Shown: positions 48,050 through 59,803 of the stretch, piece after piece
Layout of the letters: each line of letters opens with the position of its first letter
How positions within the stretch are numbered: the first letter of the stretch is position 1
Assembly (NCBI GenBank): GCA_035235625.1
Contig: CP141144.1
Location: 23,557,014-23,621,013 of the forward strand
Source of the DNA: Saururus chinensis
Lineage: Eukaryota > Streptophyta > Magnoliopsida > Piperales > Saururaceae
Direction: 5' to 3'
Length of the DNA: 64,000 nt
Notes under the pieces: model-generated
What the model saw: the letters and a program-made list of their open reading frames with translations, nothing else
Told to the model about the DNA's origin: nothing
Database searches by the model: none
Made by a program: the position numbers and the translations under genes

Positions 48050-49619
48050 GTGATTTAAAATTTTAAATAGTTTTAATGTATAGTTTATGAAATAAATAGT
48101 TTAGAACTTTAATTAGAGGAGCTTTATATGAGTTTTTCACAAGAAAATGTGTTTGAAAAATTTGTAGGTCATTAATCATTTTCTTCCCAAGCATGAGTGG
48201 AGTCATAGACATGTTGGTATCTACACCTCTAAAGGGAGGAAGATAAACAATGCAATACCATGTATATGCACTAGCATTGGTAGTGAAACCCACGCGTCAA
48301 GGTGGCATCGGTGAGGAGGGTTGTCTTAGTCAACCCATTGTCCGTAAAAGTTTGATACATTAATGAGATTACTGATATTATTGGTGTCCTTGTTGACACA
48401 TCGGTGAGGTTATTGATGATGCCTCAAAATAAAATATTTATATTATAATTTATAATAATGATTATGCTATAGAGTTATTATATAATTGCATACTTTCCAA
48501 AGAATTTTGTATACATTGATGGATGATGAATAAATATGTATTAAGTAGGGGTTAGTAAACCCTACTACGTGTATATGAGATCTTATAATTTGATGATTAG
48601 TCACTCGAAACTGATATATTGGACACTTAAGGACAAAGGATCCTGATATCATATTGGCTCATCAAGTAATTTGTTTAGCCACATGAAAATAAAGAGTATA
48701 GTATAAAACATGATTATGGTTTTCTGGCTCTTTAAGGGTGGAAATTATGTAGAGCCACTCTTTTGGCTTTAGAGTTAAGTTCGAATTAACTAGAGCATTA
48801 AATGATGATTGTTTCTATACAACATAATACAAGAAGTTTCAATGATCATGATGGTTGAGATCTCGACCACTAGGGTTCATGAGCCCTAATGGCCTCTTAC
48901 TTCATAGCATGGGTGGAGGAAGGTAAGCTTCAGGCAAAGAGTAAAGTTGTATTTGTGGTAGTCAAGTATCCAGTCAAGTAGGAACTCCTAGATGAGGTTA
49001 TCATTTCTAGTTAATCCTAAAGTAGAGTTCTATGTTTGTAAGTATGTTTGACTCAGGAAAGTATGTATATTCTAGTTTTTCATAGTTTATGTAATTGTTT
49101 CAACAACAAATTCCTTCTTTGTATGTTTTGTCAAATTGTCTATTTCAATTGGTTGAAATTTTACTAAGTATACCCATATACTCATCATCCTCTGCCGTGT
49201 ACATTTCTCTAGGTAGAAGATTTGTTTAGAGATATTGTGAAAGTTTTAGCTATAGAGTGGAGTTACTTTTTGGTTTGTTAGTTCATCTCCTTTATGTAGG
49301 TTTATTTTTAGGCACAAGAGAGTGTTATTTATCAATTTTATTAACTAGTATACATATACATGTAACAGACAAGTGCTAAGCCGTGAATCCTGTGACCATT
49401 ATATATATATATATAGTTATTTAGATGTGTAATTTATGGTATTATCGCAAGTGAAGATTGTGAAAGGTATGATTTTAATGTCCCCAATTAATTTTTTTAA
49501 TATTTTATAAACTCAGGAAATAGTTTTATTCACTACAGATTGTGAAGGGTGGCATGACATGATGTTTCATTTGGGAGGAAAAGAATTTATAAATGATTGT
49601 GTAAATTGGGGGTGTGACA
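48050..49619 (-). repeat. Repeat family A, copy 3 (LTR-like fossil, inverted)
   Basis: Read on the minus strand it starts with TGTCACACCCCC at 49619, the same start as copy 1 (TGTCACACCC at 8338). It then shows the same order of blocks as copy 2, including GGACACTTAAGGACAAAGGA (as seen on the + strand near 48620) and the GATCATGA/CTCATGATC blocks. The inner end near 48050 is not certain. No protein remnant was recognised. Decayed. Confidence 0.5.
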
Positions 49620-51723
49620 TAAAGTATACACTATAAAATAAAAAAAATTTAATAACAAAAATCACATTCCTAATTGCAATCACAATCTATTGATTTTACT
49701 AAATGATCTAGACTCCAACTTTACACAAAACTAATCTCCATGGCATGTTCATTGCATTCTATTCTTCCACTAGTACTTAATCACCCTAGATTTCCACTAA
49801 GGATAATGAATGAATCACTTTCTAGCGATTCAACCAAATATTATGAAAGAAAATATTTAACTTTGATATAAGGTTTAGAGAATACCTAACTCAAAAACTT
49901 CAAAACATTAGAAAGACTTCTAGGAAGTTTGTTGACTCAAGGTATGATTCAATCAATGAAAAATAATGTCTTGAAGTCTTGGATACATCATCAAGAGAGA
50001 AACCAGAATAGAAAACTCGCTAGGTTGAAGACTAGGGCTCTTTAGGCAATAGAAAAGGCTTCCCTCAAATAGGTTATCACTGAACACTCATATTTAATTA
50101 TGAAGAGGTTCAAAATAACGTTTGGCACAATTATGAATCAATTCAAACTAAATTGGGAAATTTTCTTGGAGGGCAATTAATTGAACAATCAATCAACCTG
50201 AGTAAATTGATCCTAAGAACAAGAGAACGATCAGGGCTCAAACTTACTGGAATTTGCCCATAACATGGGCCATTGGGCAATTGACCAACTTGCAAAAAAT
50301 TAACTTGCATTTCAAACTTAATTATGACTTTCGGACTTCATGGACAAGTTCAATAGGTCATGAAAAGATTAGAATAAAGGTCAAAAAATTATAGAAGTGT
50401 GTATATACCCATGATTTCGTGCACTTTAGGTAGAAGCTTCTTAAGGGGTTTGACTTGAGTATAATCTCTTTGAACCTTCAATATTTACCTTGATCACTTC
50501 AGCAACCCTATAAATTATAAGTTACAAAGTAAATTTACCTAAATACATATAATAAGAATTTTTTGTCATAGAATTAGCTAATATGATACATGTTATTCCC
50601 TTACATGGGGGAAAAGGAACTCCTATCTCTGCGATTAATAAAGAGTAAAATTGGAATCTCATGCTCTAACATCATTCCAATTTTGGCTGAGATGGCAAAA
50701 TAGGCTGAATCATTGATTCAGTGGAAATTTTGATTCATTTTAATTGATGCATTTAAATACCATTCTAGTAGGATCAAGCATAATCAAGACAAAATAGACC
50801 GAATTGGGGGGCATATTCGCTATCTAAGCATCCTCTAAGTAACAAATTGCAGCAAAATTAAAAGTTTTGATTCTATTCCGCTTCTATCCTCAATTCCGTA
50901 GACTCACTAAAATCTTTTCTTGAGGACATTTAACAAATTCTATTGATCCTACTTCAGTTTCCACCTTCGGCCATCATTGTTAACTTTTATCCACATTAGA
51001 AGGCTTCCACATGGCCATTCCATCAAATTCCTTTTTATTCATTTCTATTACTAATTATAATTATGATTCCATAGCCTTCTGATGAAATTAATTCTAATGA
51101 ATTTGCATTCCATTTTCAATTCAATTAAATATCCAAAATAGTCCCTTGGATGGTTAAGGGGATTCTTGCTTGATTCCACCCAATTCTGCCATAAACACAA
51201 TAACTAATAAAATCAACCTGATTCCTCCTTGACTCTATGGTTGATTCCATATCCAAACATCCAATATAACAAACAAGGATTCCTACCTCACCCTTTTTAC
51301 TTTTTTGTTTCTTTCTATGTCAACACCTCTCACCAAGTCCCTTTCCATCCTAACTTCCAACTCTTAATGCCCCACCACTCGCCTTGGCCTCCCATGCACC
51401 TAGACCCCACACTCACCACCTCCTCATTGCTCTTGCTTGCCCTCCCTTATATGCTTCAACCTTGCTCAATGCCTTGACCTAACCCTCGCCACCTCCTTGC
51501 AAACTTTGGCTCACTCTCCTCCATCCTTCTCAGCCTCCTTACGCCTTAGCACACTCCTCCCCATTTGTTAAGAACTAATGTGGCCAACTACCTCTAGAGT
51601 ACATAGAGAGTACAAAGGGAAATATTGCTGCAATGACTAAGCCATTTTCATGTCCATTAGGCAGTGGCCAACCCCTGTCATATTTGTTAAGAGCTAACGG
51701 TGGTTGGCAACTGCTGGAATATA
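49620..51723. other. Gene-free AT-rich spacer
   Basis: No gene was supported. A C/T-rich stretch lies at 51280-51560 with a short meaningless frame. Words such as GATTCATT/AATGATTC recur around 50690-50760. It is probably old repeat DNA. Confidence 0.45.
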
Positions 51724-51826
51724 TTCTCTTTATCTTATATTAATATTTTTATTTAAAATTTTAAAATAACTAATATCAATTTATTTTAAAAAAATTAAAT
51801 GAAACTATTAATTTAGTACAAAGGAA
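51724..51826. mobile_element. Decayed Stowaway-type MITE
   Basis: Same length (103 bp) and layout as 31768-31870: TA on both sides, left end TTCTCTTTATCTTATATTAA, right end reading TTCCTTTGTACTAAATTAAT in reverse complement, AT-rich inside. The ends have drifted from the consensus, so it is an older copy. Confidence 0.65.
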
Positions 51827-52121
51827 TATATTTATAAGAGATTACCTAGATTCTGGACATATTATAGCAGTGGTAAGCCACCACCAAAGTTGTGCGACTT
51901 CTTAGCATAGTCAACAACAGGATGCAACATGAACTGCCACATGGTGGACATGGCTGTTCATGAGGAGTTTGATAAGAAATGGATTTAGGATTCTTCTTCT
52001 TGTAACAAGTCAGGTACTCTTGGGAGGGCATATTCTTTCTTTGAAATGGTAAAAATTGAAACTTAGAAAAAAGGGTGGTGTGCAGAGTATTGAATGGGGT
52101 GGGTAGAGTAGGAGACAAATG

Positions 52122-52130
52122 ATGAAAAAA
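52122..52130. repeat. Left 9-bp target duplication of the Mutator-like element
   Basis: ATGAAAAAA directly precedes the left terminus and recurs directly after the right terminus at 59804-59812. Nine bases is the normal target duplication length for Mutator elements. Confidence 0.9.
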
Positions 52131-52500
52131 GGGAAAATTATTAAAATAATAATAATAAAAAAAATATTTACCAAAATATACCACTTTGGAAAATATTTCC
52201 CAAAGTGATGTTCGTTTTTGCCACACAGGCGCCAGCCAAGCAGCTGGAGCCAGCGTGGCTTTTTTTTTTAAGTTGATTTCGTCGTTTAGAACGACGAAAT
52301 TGGTTCGAATACGATTTCGTCGTTCTAAACGACGAAACCTTTTATTACTTGACCCGGTTTCGTCGTTTAGAACGACGAAATCAACTTAAGCTGATTTTGT
52401 CGTTTTGAACGACGAAACTGCCACACTTGGCTAATTTCGGCCTTCGGCTGTAGAACAACACTGATTTCTGATTTCGTCGTTCAGAACGACGAAATCAAAT
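52131..52500 (+). repeat. Left terminal inverted repeat with five palindromes
   Basis: Contains five copies of a 23-bp palindrome, arms TTTCGTCGTT and AACGACGAAA around 3 bases: 52277-52299, 52315-52337, 52358-52380, 52395-52417 (one arm base changed) and 52472-52494. The outer part (52176-52262) reads CCACTTTGG...CCAAAGTG and GCGCCAGCCAAGCAGCTGG, further short inverted repeats. All of this recurs inverted at the right end. Confidence 0.9.
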
Positions 52501-52989
52501 TAAATTTTTTTAAAATTACTATTTAAAACTAATTTTATCACATGTCCTTGTTCATTCATTCAAAACACAGAACACAGAACACAGATGTATATGCACGACT
52601 TCATTCATTCCACCCATAACAAATATCACCATAACAAATATCACTATCACGAATATCACCATAACAAATATAAGTAAAGTACATCATATACGAGTAACAA
52701 ATATAATACATCACAAGTAATATCATAATCTCCTACGTCCTCGTCCTCAACGGTGGTGTACGAGCTCCTCATGATCTACCTCTGGCTGTGGCTCTAGCTC
52801 TGGCTCCGACTAGGGCTGGGGCTCCGGCTGCGACTCCATGTCAGGCTCCTGCTTGGGCTCCGGCTCAGCATAAGTAATAGATGGTACAATATGAGCTGGC
52901 CGATGTCGTCTATAATATAAAATCGGATCTGGCTGAGTGACATGTGTAGTGTCTGGAAATGATGAACCTGAAGGAGAGCTATATGCTGC

Positions 52990-55004
52990 TCAAAATGATG
53001 GAATATCAGGGCATGAAGAGTGCATCGGCTGCATCTGAGCGGCCTCGTCGATAGGATAATCTCGATGAACATCCGTGATCACCGAATGAAGTAGTGGCAA
53101 GCTATGAAGGACATCATTAGACGCTCTAATCACCGACTCACATGCTGCTGCTAAGTCCTCGCGCGAAGTACAGGTGACAAGTGCATCACTCAAATACGCA
53201 TTAGTATGTCGAATCTGACGAATCTATAAAAAAATAAATTAAATATTAGATAAATAATTAAAACGAAATAAGAAAATAATATATGCCTTAATTAACAAAG
53301 TTGTACTTACTAGAGCTGCCTCGAATGCTCCCCTAGGCTGATATGTCATCTCCTCTACATCATCACGTGGTAAAATATATCGCCGTGTAATCGGTAAATA
53401 CCAGTGCATATAAGTACTACGAACATCTCGCAATGTCGTAGCCAGCTCCCCTCTAATAATAGTGGCTCTCCTATCCTCCCATCGAGCAATATATGACGCA
53501 TGATATATAGCCCAGTCGGTAATATGGCGGCCCTGTCGAGTGATGCGATGGACAAACTTGACAGTAGAAGGTGGGACCCCTTGCTCCAGGTTAAACTGGA
53601 GCATTACATGATCTGGCACATACATCTCTATAATCTCATAACATATGAGAGGGGTTCGAGAAAGCCACACCTCTCGACCGTCAGTGCAGAGTGGAGGTAT
53701 CACAGCCAACAAGTCCTCCGAGTACGGCTGCCAAATAATCTATATAATATATAAAGATACGTTAGTTTAAATAACGACAATTTTTTTTAAAATCATTACA
53801 TAAAAAAGTTCAACACGGTAATAAAATTACCTGGTATGGCCGCTGGTGGTCTAACTCCCCTCTATACAAACGGAGGACTCCTTGTGGATTTTCGGTTCTC
53901 TTCTTCCGAACATTCCACCTTAAGGAGTTAAATTTAAGAAATGAGTTCAGCATATGTTCATAAAACGTTGCTTAAAAAGTAATGTGGTAAACATAAATAC
54001 AACCTACCTCGCCCCTAATGGAGCACCCTCGACCAAGCAACCCATCTCAGCAGTTGATCGGCCGACGTGTAAGTGCTCCCACGACCATAACTATGTCATA
54101 AAATAGTGATAACAAATATTAGAATTAAAAAATTATACGTGACTAAAACTCCAAGTAAAGTTACACAATAATTTACCTGAAGAAGAGTCAGACAGCCCGC
54201 AATCCCCGAGGTCATGGCCTGACATGCCTTTCCTAACTCTCGGTATAAGAATGCGAGAGTAGCACTGCCCCATGAATAAGTGCCAGCCATGTCAAAGTCG
54301 GCAAGGAGAGAGAGATACGAAACATGCACGTGGCTGCTGGTGGTATCCGCAAATATGGTGGCTCCAAGTAAATGCAATATATAGGCTCGTGCATGCTGCT
54401 CGATAACTATCTCTGTAGCATCGGCTGGGAGCTCACGAAACTCCTGTAAGAGCCATCATAGGCTCACTCGGCTACCATGCATCACTGTAGGAGGAGGAGC
54501 TCTACCAAGAAGTCTAACTAATATATCCATATGAGCTCCTCTTGTCGTGCCTGTCACCAGACGTCCATCAATACGGAGTCCTAATAGAACTGCCACATCC
54601 ATGAGCGTGATGGACATCTCTCCATATGACAAATGAAACGTCTATGTCTCCCTCCTCCATCTCTCAACAAGAGCTGTCAATAGAGGCCGATAGAGACGAA
54701 CATACTGTAGATGAATGAAATGGCCGAATCCCGCTCACTCGATATAAGGTAATACACGCTCATCTATAGGCCAATGGCGGAGATATTTAAAATGTTCGGT
54801 GCACTCAAGGCACCTGGGGTCCTATAATAAATTTTAAAATTATAACATGTCGTACTATATCAACCAAAAAAAAAATAAAACAAATTTTATTTTTAGTTAT
54901 CATACCTCTCCTCTCCAAATAGCAGCAGACCTATGTGACTCCTGCTCTACGAGTAAAGAAGCGTCACTCGGGCCTGGCCCGTAACAAGGCTCTGCATGAT
55001 CCAT
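52990..55004 (-). pseudogene. Plant mobile domain (MAIN/PP7-long-like) gene inside the MULE
   Basis: Exon 1 (55004 to about 54907) reads MDHAEPCYGPGPSDASLLVE and ends WRGE before gtatg. The next exon begins DPRCLECTEHFKYL and holds the domain core: ALVERWRRET, TFHLSYGEMSITLMDVAVLL, GLRIDGRLVTGTTRG, then FADTTSSHVHVSYLSLLADF, SWGSATLAFLYRELGKA and, in later exons, RTPLICYEIIEMYVPDHVM, GVPPSTVKFVHRI and ITDWAIYHASYIARWEDRR. This order is that of plant mobile domain proteins (MAIN, MAIL1 and the long form of PP7), known to occur also inside transposons. At least three in-frame stops lie in the core (after LPYIE, after RRET and after RVSL), so it is a pseudogene copy here. The C-terminal end is rich in Pro-Glu/Ser-Arg repeats of low complexity. 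Confidence 0.8.
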
Positions 55005-55099
55005 ATGATCTGTGGAAGATGAAGATCATATCATTAATCGTAAGGAATACATGCGTACATAACTAAAAAATATAATAAATACAGAGGTTGATTATATGT

Positions 55100-57946
55100 T
55101 TACCAATCAATAGGAGGGTTTCTACATGATTTACTATTATGCCCACTTTGTTTACACCTCTCGCATTTATATCCTCCTCTACCATCTCTTTCCATTGTTC
55201 TGCGGTTCATGGTATTTCTAATGCGAACAGACTGTGGGCGACCGGGTTGCCTTGTTGCTATCGATGGGTATAACACAAACGGTATATCCCTCTCCCAATA
55301 CTCCCGACCACGAGGAGAATAAAATTCTGTGGAGTGCACATTTCTATAAGTAGAAGATGTGTAAAACAGTGATGCATTGATTGGCTCCCGCCGCTTTGCC
55401 CACACGGCGATAAGGTGCGAGCAAGGATAACCATAAACCTGAGGGATGTTGCATGTACAAGTATGCATCGCACCATTTACCATAACCTTGCGGGCACGAA
55501 TTGATGTCACTTCGTACTGACTCCTATTGATCCTATTAACTATATACTCCCCAATTTTTCTTGTTTGCTCTCTCAATATGGCTTCCACTCTAGGAGTATA
55601 TGGGGTGGCTATGGTAGAGGTGGCAGAAGATCATTTAACAAAAAATTTTATGAGCCAATAAAAGATAGCTGACACTAAAGCCTGCATGGGTAACCCTCGT
55701 GCCCCCTTCAAGACGCTATTTAAACTTTCAGCCATATTTGCAGTTGTCATGCCAAATGTCATTAAACCACCGTGTGCAAGGGACCACTGTGCAGGAAGCA
55801 ATTCTCCTCCTAAGAGGAGATGTTTTGCCCTAGGACTCTCTTGACCAATCAAGTCCATTTTAGCATCAAACTTTTCTACTGTGAGTGCACAAGCTCCTGC
55901 CCCAATGAAGTCCATCAGTGTATCATTTTTTAACTCCTTAAAATTTGCTTTTATGTGACGGATGCAATAACGATGGTGGTAATCCGGCTCTGGAAGAACC
56001 TCAGGCACTGCCTTCTGAAGCCCCTTATGTCGATCTGAAATAATGACGATGTTCGTCATGCCCATCAGTACATGATCCCTCAATTCCATTAGAAACCATT
56101 TCCAATTGTCTCCGCCTTCCTTCCCGACAAGCCCGAATGCAAGAGGAAATAACTCATTATTTCCATCATAGCCGTTGCAGCCATAAGAGCACCAGGATAT
56201 CTGCCATACAAGTGAGTGGCATCAACGCTAATCACAGGGATGCAATGTCGAAACCCAGCTATAGACGGCCCAAAGGCCCAAAACAACCATCTAAATCTCC
56301 TACAAGTGCCACCATCTGCACGAGGTACTACATCATCCTCTAAGCGGTAGTAGGTGTGAGGATTGGCTTCTTGCACCGCCCTTAGGTACATTGGCAATAA
56401 TTTATACGATTCAACCCAATCTCCATAAATGGCCTTAATCGCCATATTCCTTGCTGCCCATGCTTTCTTATAAGATATGTCAACATGATACTTCTCCTTC
56501 ATTCTTTGAATAATATCCCCTGGTGTGAGGGTTAATTCGGCTTGGATAGCGGGCATTATGACCTTCAAAATAAAAGAGGCACTGCACTGCCTATGATCTG
56601 TGCTAAGCTGGGCATTCCGACATGTGTGGTCACCTTTGTACGTCTTCAATTTAAAGAACCCACCACCCCTTTTGATTGAGCCATGCACTCTCCAAGGGCA
56701 AGTGCTATCAATGCACTTCACTGTATACTCCGCCGGATATGTTCGTACAACCTTGTATTCGACATGATTTTGAATGGAAAACTCCTGCAAGGTTGTAACG
56801 AATGCTTCTTTATTCTCAAAGATGCGACCAACATATAACTCATCTTCATTTTGTTGGTCCAAATCCATTGTAGAATTCACTGCCGCATCTATCTCCTCAT
56901 CTGTGATGTGTGCATAAAGTGGCTCCACTTCACAGTACGGCGGCTCTTCATCATCTACATTCATATCATTCCCAGCAATGGCATTGTCTACCGCATCATC
57001 CCCCTCGCCGTCAACCATCTGTTGAGCACTTTCTTCACCTCTAACCCCTTCTACATTCATATCAGAATCTTCTCCACTTACTTCGTCAATGTTATCTTCA
57101 CCTTCATTATCCTCATTTTCATCAATATCTTCACTGTAGACATATCCCCCCCTACATATAAACATCGCATATGTATTAAATTTCGTAAGCCTAAAAAAGT
57201 TGAATTCATTTATAAATATATATTTCACCTCTGATTAGATGGTCCAGCATCGGTATGACCAACATACGTGTAGGGGTAATGAAGGCCCATCGAACTTTGA
57301 GTTTCATACCATGCACCGCCTTGAGACATTTGAACGCTAAATGACTCGTGTGCATGCGTCGTAGACCTTCCATATTACACACAAAATCTCAAAATTTAGC
57401 TAAACGTATTTTCATTAAATGATAATAAGATTGAAAATGTATTCACAACTAAATCAACCCTTACCTCCAAGTAGGTCCACTTCCATCGTAAATAGGGGCA
57501 GACGACCTATGACGTTCATTTGAAGCTACTGTCATAGATAAATTTCCCTCTTCTTCGCCGTCCACCGGCACTTGCATATGACTTTCATTGTTCACATTTC
57601 TATCCGAGCTCCTTTGTGAGCTTCTGTGGGAGCTCCTATATAAACTACTTCGCCTTTCACTAGTCACTCGGGCCTCTTTTTCGAGAAATAACTCGAAAGA
57701 AATTATGTGACGCGAGTGGTGAAACATTAAAGCCATTGATGAATCATCATTTATGTTCATTAGTATCATTCTCGATCCATAGGATGGAAGATTACATTTG
57801 ATAGTAATTTTCCATCTTCTTCGATCTAACCCAACCTTACTTGCTACGTGCATCTCAAATTCATCAAATGTAGACGGTTTCTTCATTAATAATCCTTCTA
57901 TGCGCCCGTCGTAGTTAATGAAAAAACTAACCATTTCTTCTGCCAT
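55100..57946 (-). pseudogene. MuDR/Mutator-type transposase with two disabling changes
   Basis: Three exons: 57946-57465 (N-terminal PB1-like part, VSFFINYDGRIEGLLMKKP), 57366-57229 and from 57151. Exon 3 carries an acidic stretch, the MuDR DNA-binding region (VGRIFENKEAFVTTLQEFSI ... YKGDHTCRN), the DDE-like catalytic core (SVDATHLYG; IISDRHKGLQKAV with CIRHI; MAESLNSVLKG), a SWIM finger (CTCNIPQVYGYPCSHL) and a CCHC knuckle (CERCKQSGHNSKSC). The enzyme cuts and inserts Mutator-like elements. Two lesions are visible: a one-base loss near 56165 that shifts the frame between ALMAATAM and FPLAFGLVGKEG, and an in-frame TGA at 55633-55631 before SSATSTIATPYTPRVEAIL. Otherwise the frame is open for more than 900 codons, so decay is recent. 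Splice sites are all GT-AG. Confidence 0.88.
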
Positions 57947-58284
57947 TTCTATTCAATTAATTCATAAATAATAAATTAAATTAATATTAGATTAAGCAAA
58001 CTAATACTAATATCTACCCTAACAAATATATTTTCAAAATATATACGCATAGAAACTAATAACTTAACTAAGTATATAAGCATATCATTAATACTTTATA
58101 TTAATGAGTAAATTTTCTAATTAATAAAATTACACAATTGATGCAATAACGCATATAATGTCACAAATCATATAAAAACATGTTCAAAAACTCAAATCCT
58201 CCTTATTTTCCAAATTTTGAGAGACTTGCCATCTTAAAAAACAAAAACTCATTAATTAAAAATCCATCTCAATTTAATAATCTT

Positions 58285-59002
58285 AAACAAAAAACACACA
58301 AAATGACTTAGAACAATACTTCTAAAATTAGGGCTAAATGATAGGACATTCAAAACTTCAAATTTTTTCAATGTAATATACAAAAACTATATTTCTTCAA
58401 TGTAACATACAAAAAATATATTACAATAATTGAAAAATAGGTAAATAAAAAAAATAGAAAAACACATACCAAAAAAATGAAATGGGAGTGGCTCGACGTG
58501 GGCAGTGGCGGGCTAGACCAAGGCGGCGGTGGAATGAGGTCGACGGCGGCGGGCTGGACGGCGGCGGCGAGTTTGGCAGCGTCCGGACGTCGGCAGAAGC
58601 GGCGGAGCGAAAACAACACACTAGAACGCGACGGGAGGCGGAGCGGAGTCGCGGATATAACGACAATGAGAACGACGAAATCAGTGTCCTCCCACGACCG
58701 AGCCCGAAATAACACAAGTGCGGTAGTTTCGTCATTCAGAACGACGAAATCAGCTTAAGTTGATTTCGTCGTTCTGAACGACGAAACCGGGTCAAGTAAT
58801 ATAAGGTTTCGTCGTTTAGAACGATGAAATCGTATTTAAGCCAATTTCGTCGTTCTAAACGACGAAATCAACTTAAAAAATATAAAAAAAAAAGCCACGC
58901 TGGCGCCAACGTGGCAAAAATGAACACCACTTTGGGAAATATTTCCCAAAGTGGTATATTTTGGTAATTATTATTTTTTAATTATTATTTTAATAAATTT
59001 CC
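58285..59002 (-). repeat. Inner copy of the MULE right end (subterminal region plus TIR)
   Basis: Parallel to 59003-59803: the same AT-rich lead (AAACACACAAAATGACTTAG against AAATACACAAAACGACTGAG), the same GC-rich stretch, and four palindromes (58727-58749, 58764-58786, 58807-58829, 58845-58867), then CCACTTTGGGAAATATTTCC and AATAAATTTCC. It is more diverged at its outermost bases than the outer copy and has no target duplication of its own. Confidence 0.85.
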
Positions 59003-59803
59003 AAACAAAAAAATACACAAAACGACTGAGAATAATACTTTTAAAACTAGGGCACAATGATGGTACAATTAAAACTTCAAATTTATTCAATAAAACTAGG
59101 GCACAATGATGGTACAATTAAAACTTTAAATTTATTCAATATAGCATACAAAAGATAAATTACTTCAATTTAACATATAAAAGATCCTTTACAACGATTG
59201 AAAAAAGAAATTAAAAAAAAAAGGCAAAAGTTCGCACCAGAAAACTGCACTGGAGCGGGTTGGACGCAGGCAGCGGATGGGCTGGACGTGGGCGGCGGTG
59301 GCTGGACGGTGGCGACTGTGGGCGGGACGTTGGCGATGGGCCGGATGTCGGCAGAGGCGGGCGGTGGATCGCTCGATGGAGGCGGAGCGGAGCGGAGAGC
59401 AATTCACTGAGGCGACTGGAGGCGGAGCGGATTCGGAAGTATAAGCACGATGATTTTGTAGTTCAAAACGACGAAATTAGTGTTGTTACATGGCCCAAGG
59501 CCGAAATTAGCTAAGTGTGGCAGTTTTGTCGTTCAGAACGACGATATCAGCTTAAGTTGATTTCATCGTTTTGAACGACGAAACCGGGTCAAGTAATAAA
59601 AGGTTTCGTCGTTTAGAACGACGAAATCGTATTAAAGCCAATTTTGTCGTTCTAAACGACGAAATCAACTTAAAAAAAAACCACGTTGGCGCCAGCTGCT
59701 TGGCTGGCGCCTGCGTGGCAAAAACTAACACCACTTTGAGAAATATTTCCCAAAGTGATATATTTTGGTAAATATTTTTTTTTATTATTTTAATAATTTT
59801 CCC
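59003..59803 (-). repeat. Outer right terminal inverted repeat of the MULE
   Basis: Contains palindromes at 59524-59546, 59561-59583, 59604-59626 and 59642-59664, plus a degenerate one near 59455-59477. The part 59700-59803 mirrors 52131-52240 closely, including GCGCCAGCTGCTTGGCTGG. A 48-bp segment (ACTAGGGCACAATGATGG...) is duplicated at about 59047-59140. Confidence 0.88.

Larger units (their letters stand above)
52131..59803 (-). mobile_element. Complete Mutator-like element (MULE) with transposase and plant-mobile-domain genes
   Basis: A 7,673-bp element. The left terminus GGGAAAATTATTAAAATAAT (52131) is mirrored by the right terminus ending TTATTTTAATAATTTTCCC... (59803), with terminal inverted repeats of roughly 370 bp and a perfect 9-bp target duplication ATGAAAAAA. 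Two genes lie on the minus strand: a MuDR-type transposase (57946-55100) and, downstream, a plant mobile domain protein gene (55004-52990). The terminal repeats contain arrays of a 23-bp palindrome. The right end is present twice in tandem (58285-59002 and 59003-59803). GC-rich segments next to both right ends (58480-58660 and 59250-59430) may be captured host sequence. The clean ends and exact target duplication point to a fairly recent insertion; both genes now carry disabling changes, so this copy is probably not autonomous. Confidence 0.9.

Noticed and set aside
58421-58758. Open frames in the GC-rich part of the inner MULE right end
   Set aside because: No domain; frames arise from GGCGGC-rich sequence and end in the palindromes. 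The same happens at 59189-59514.
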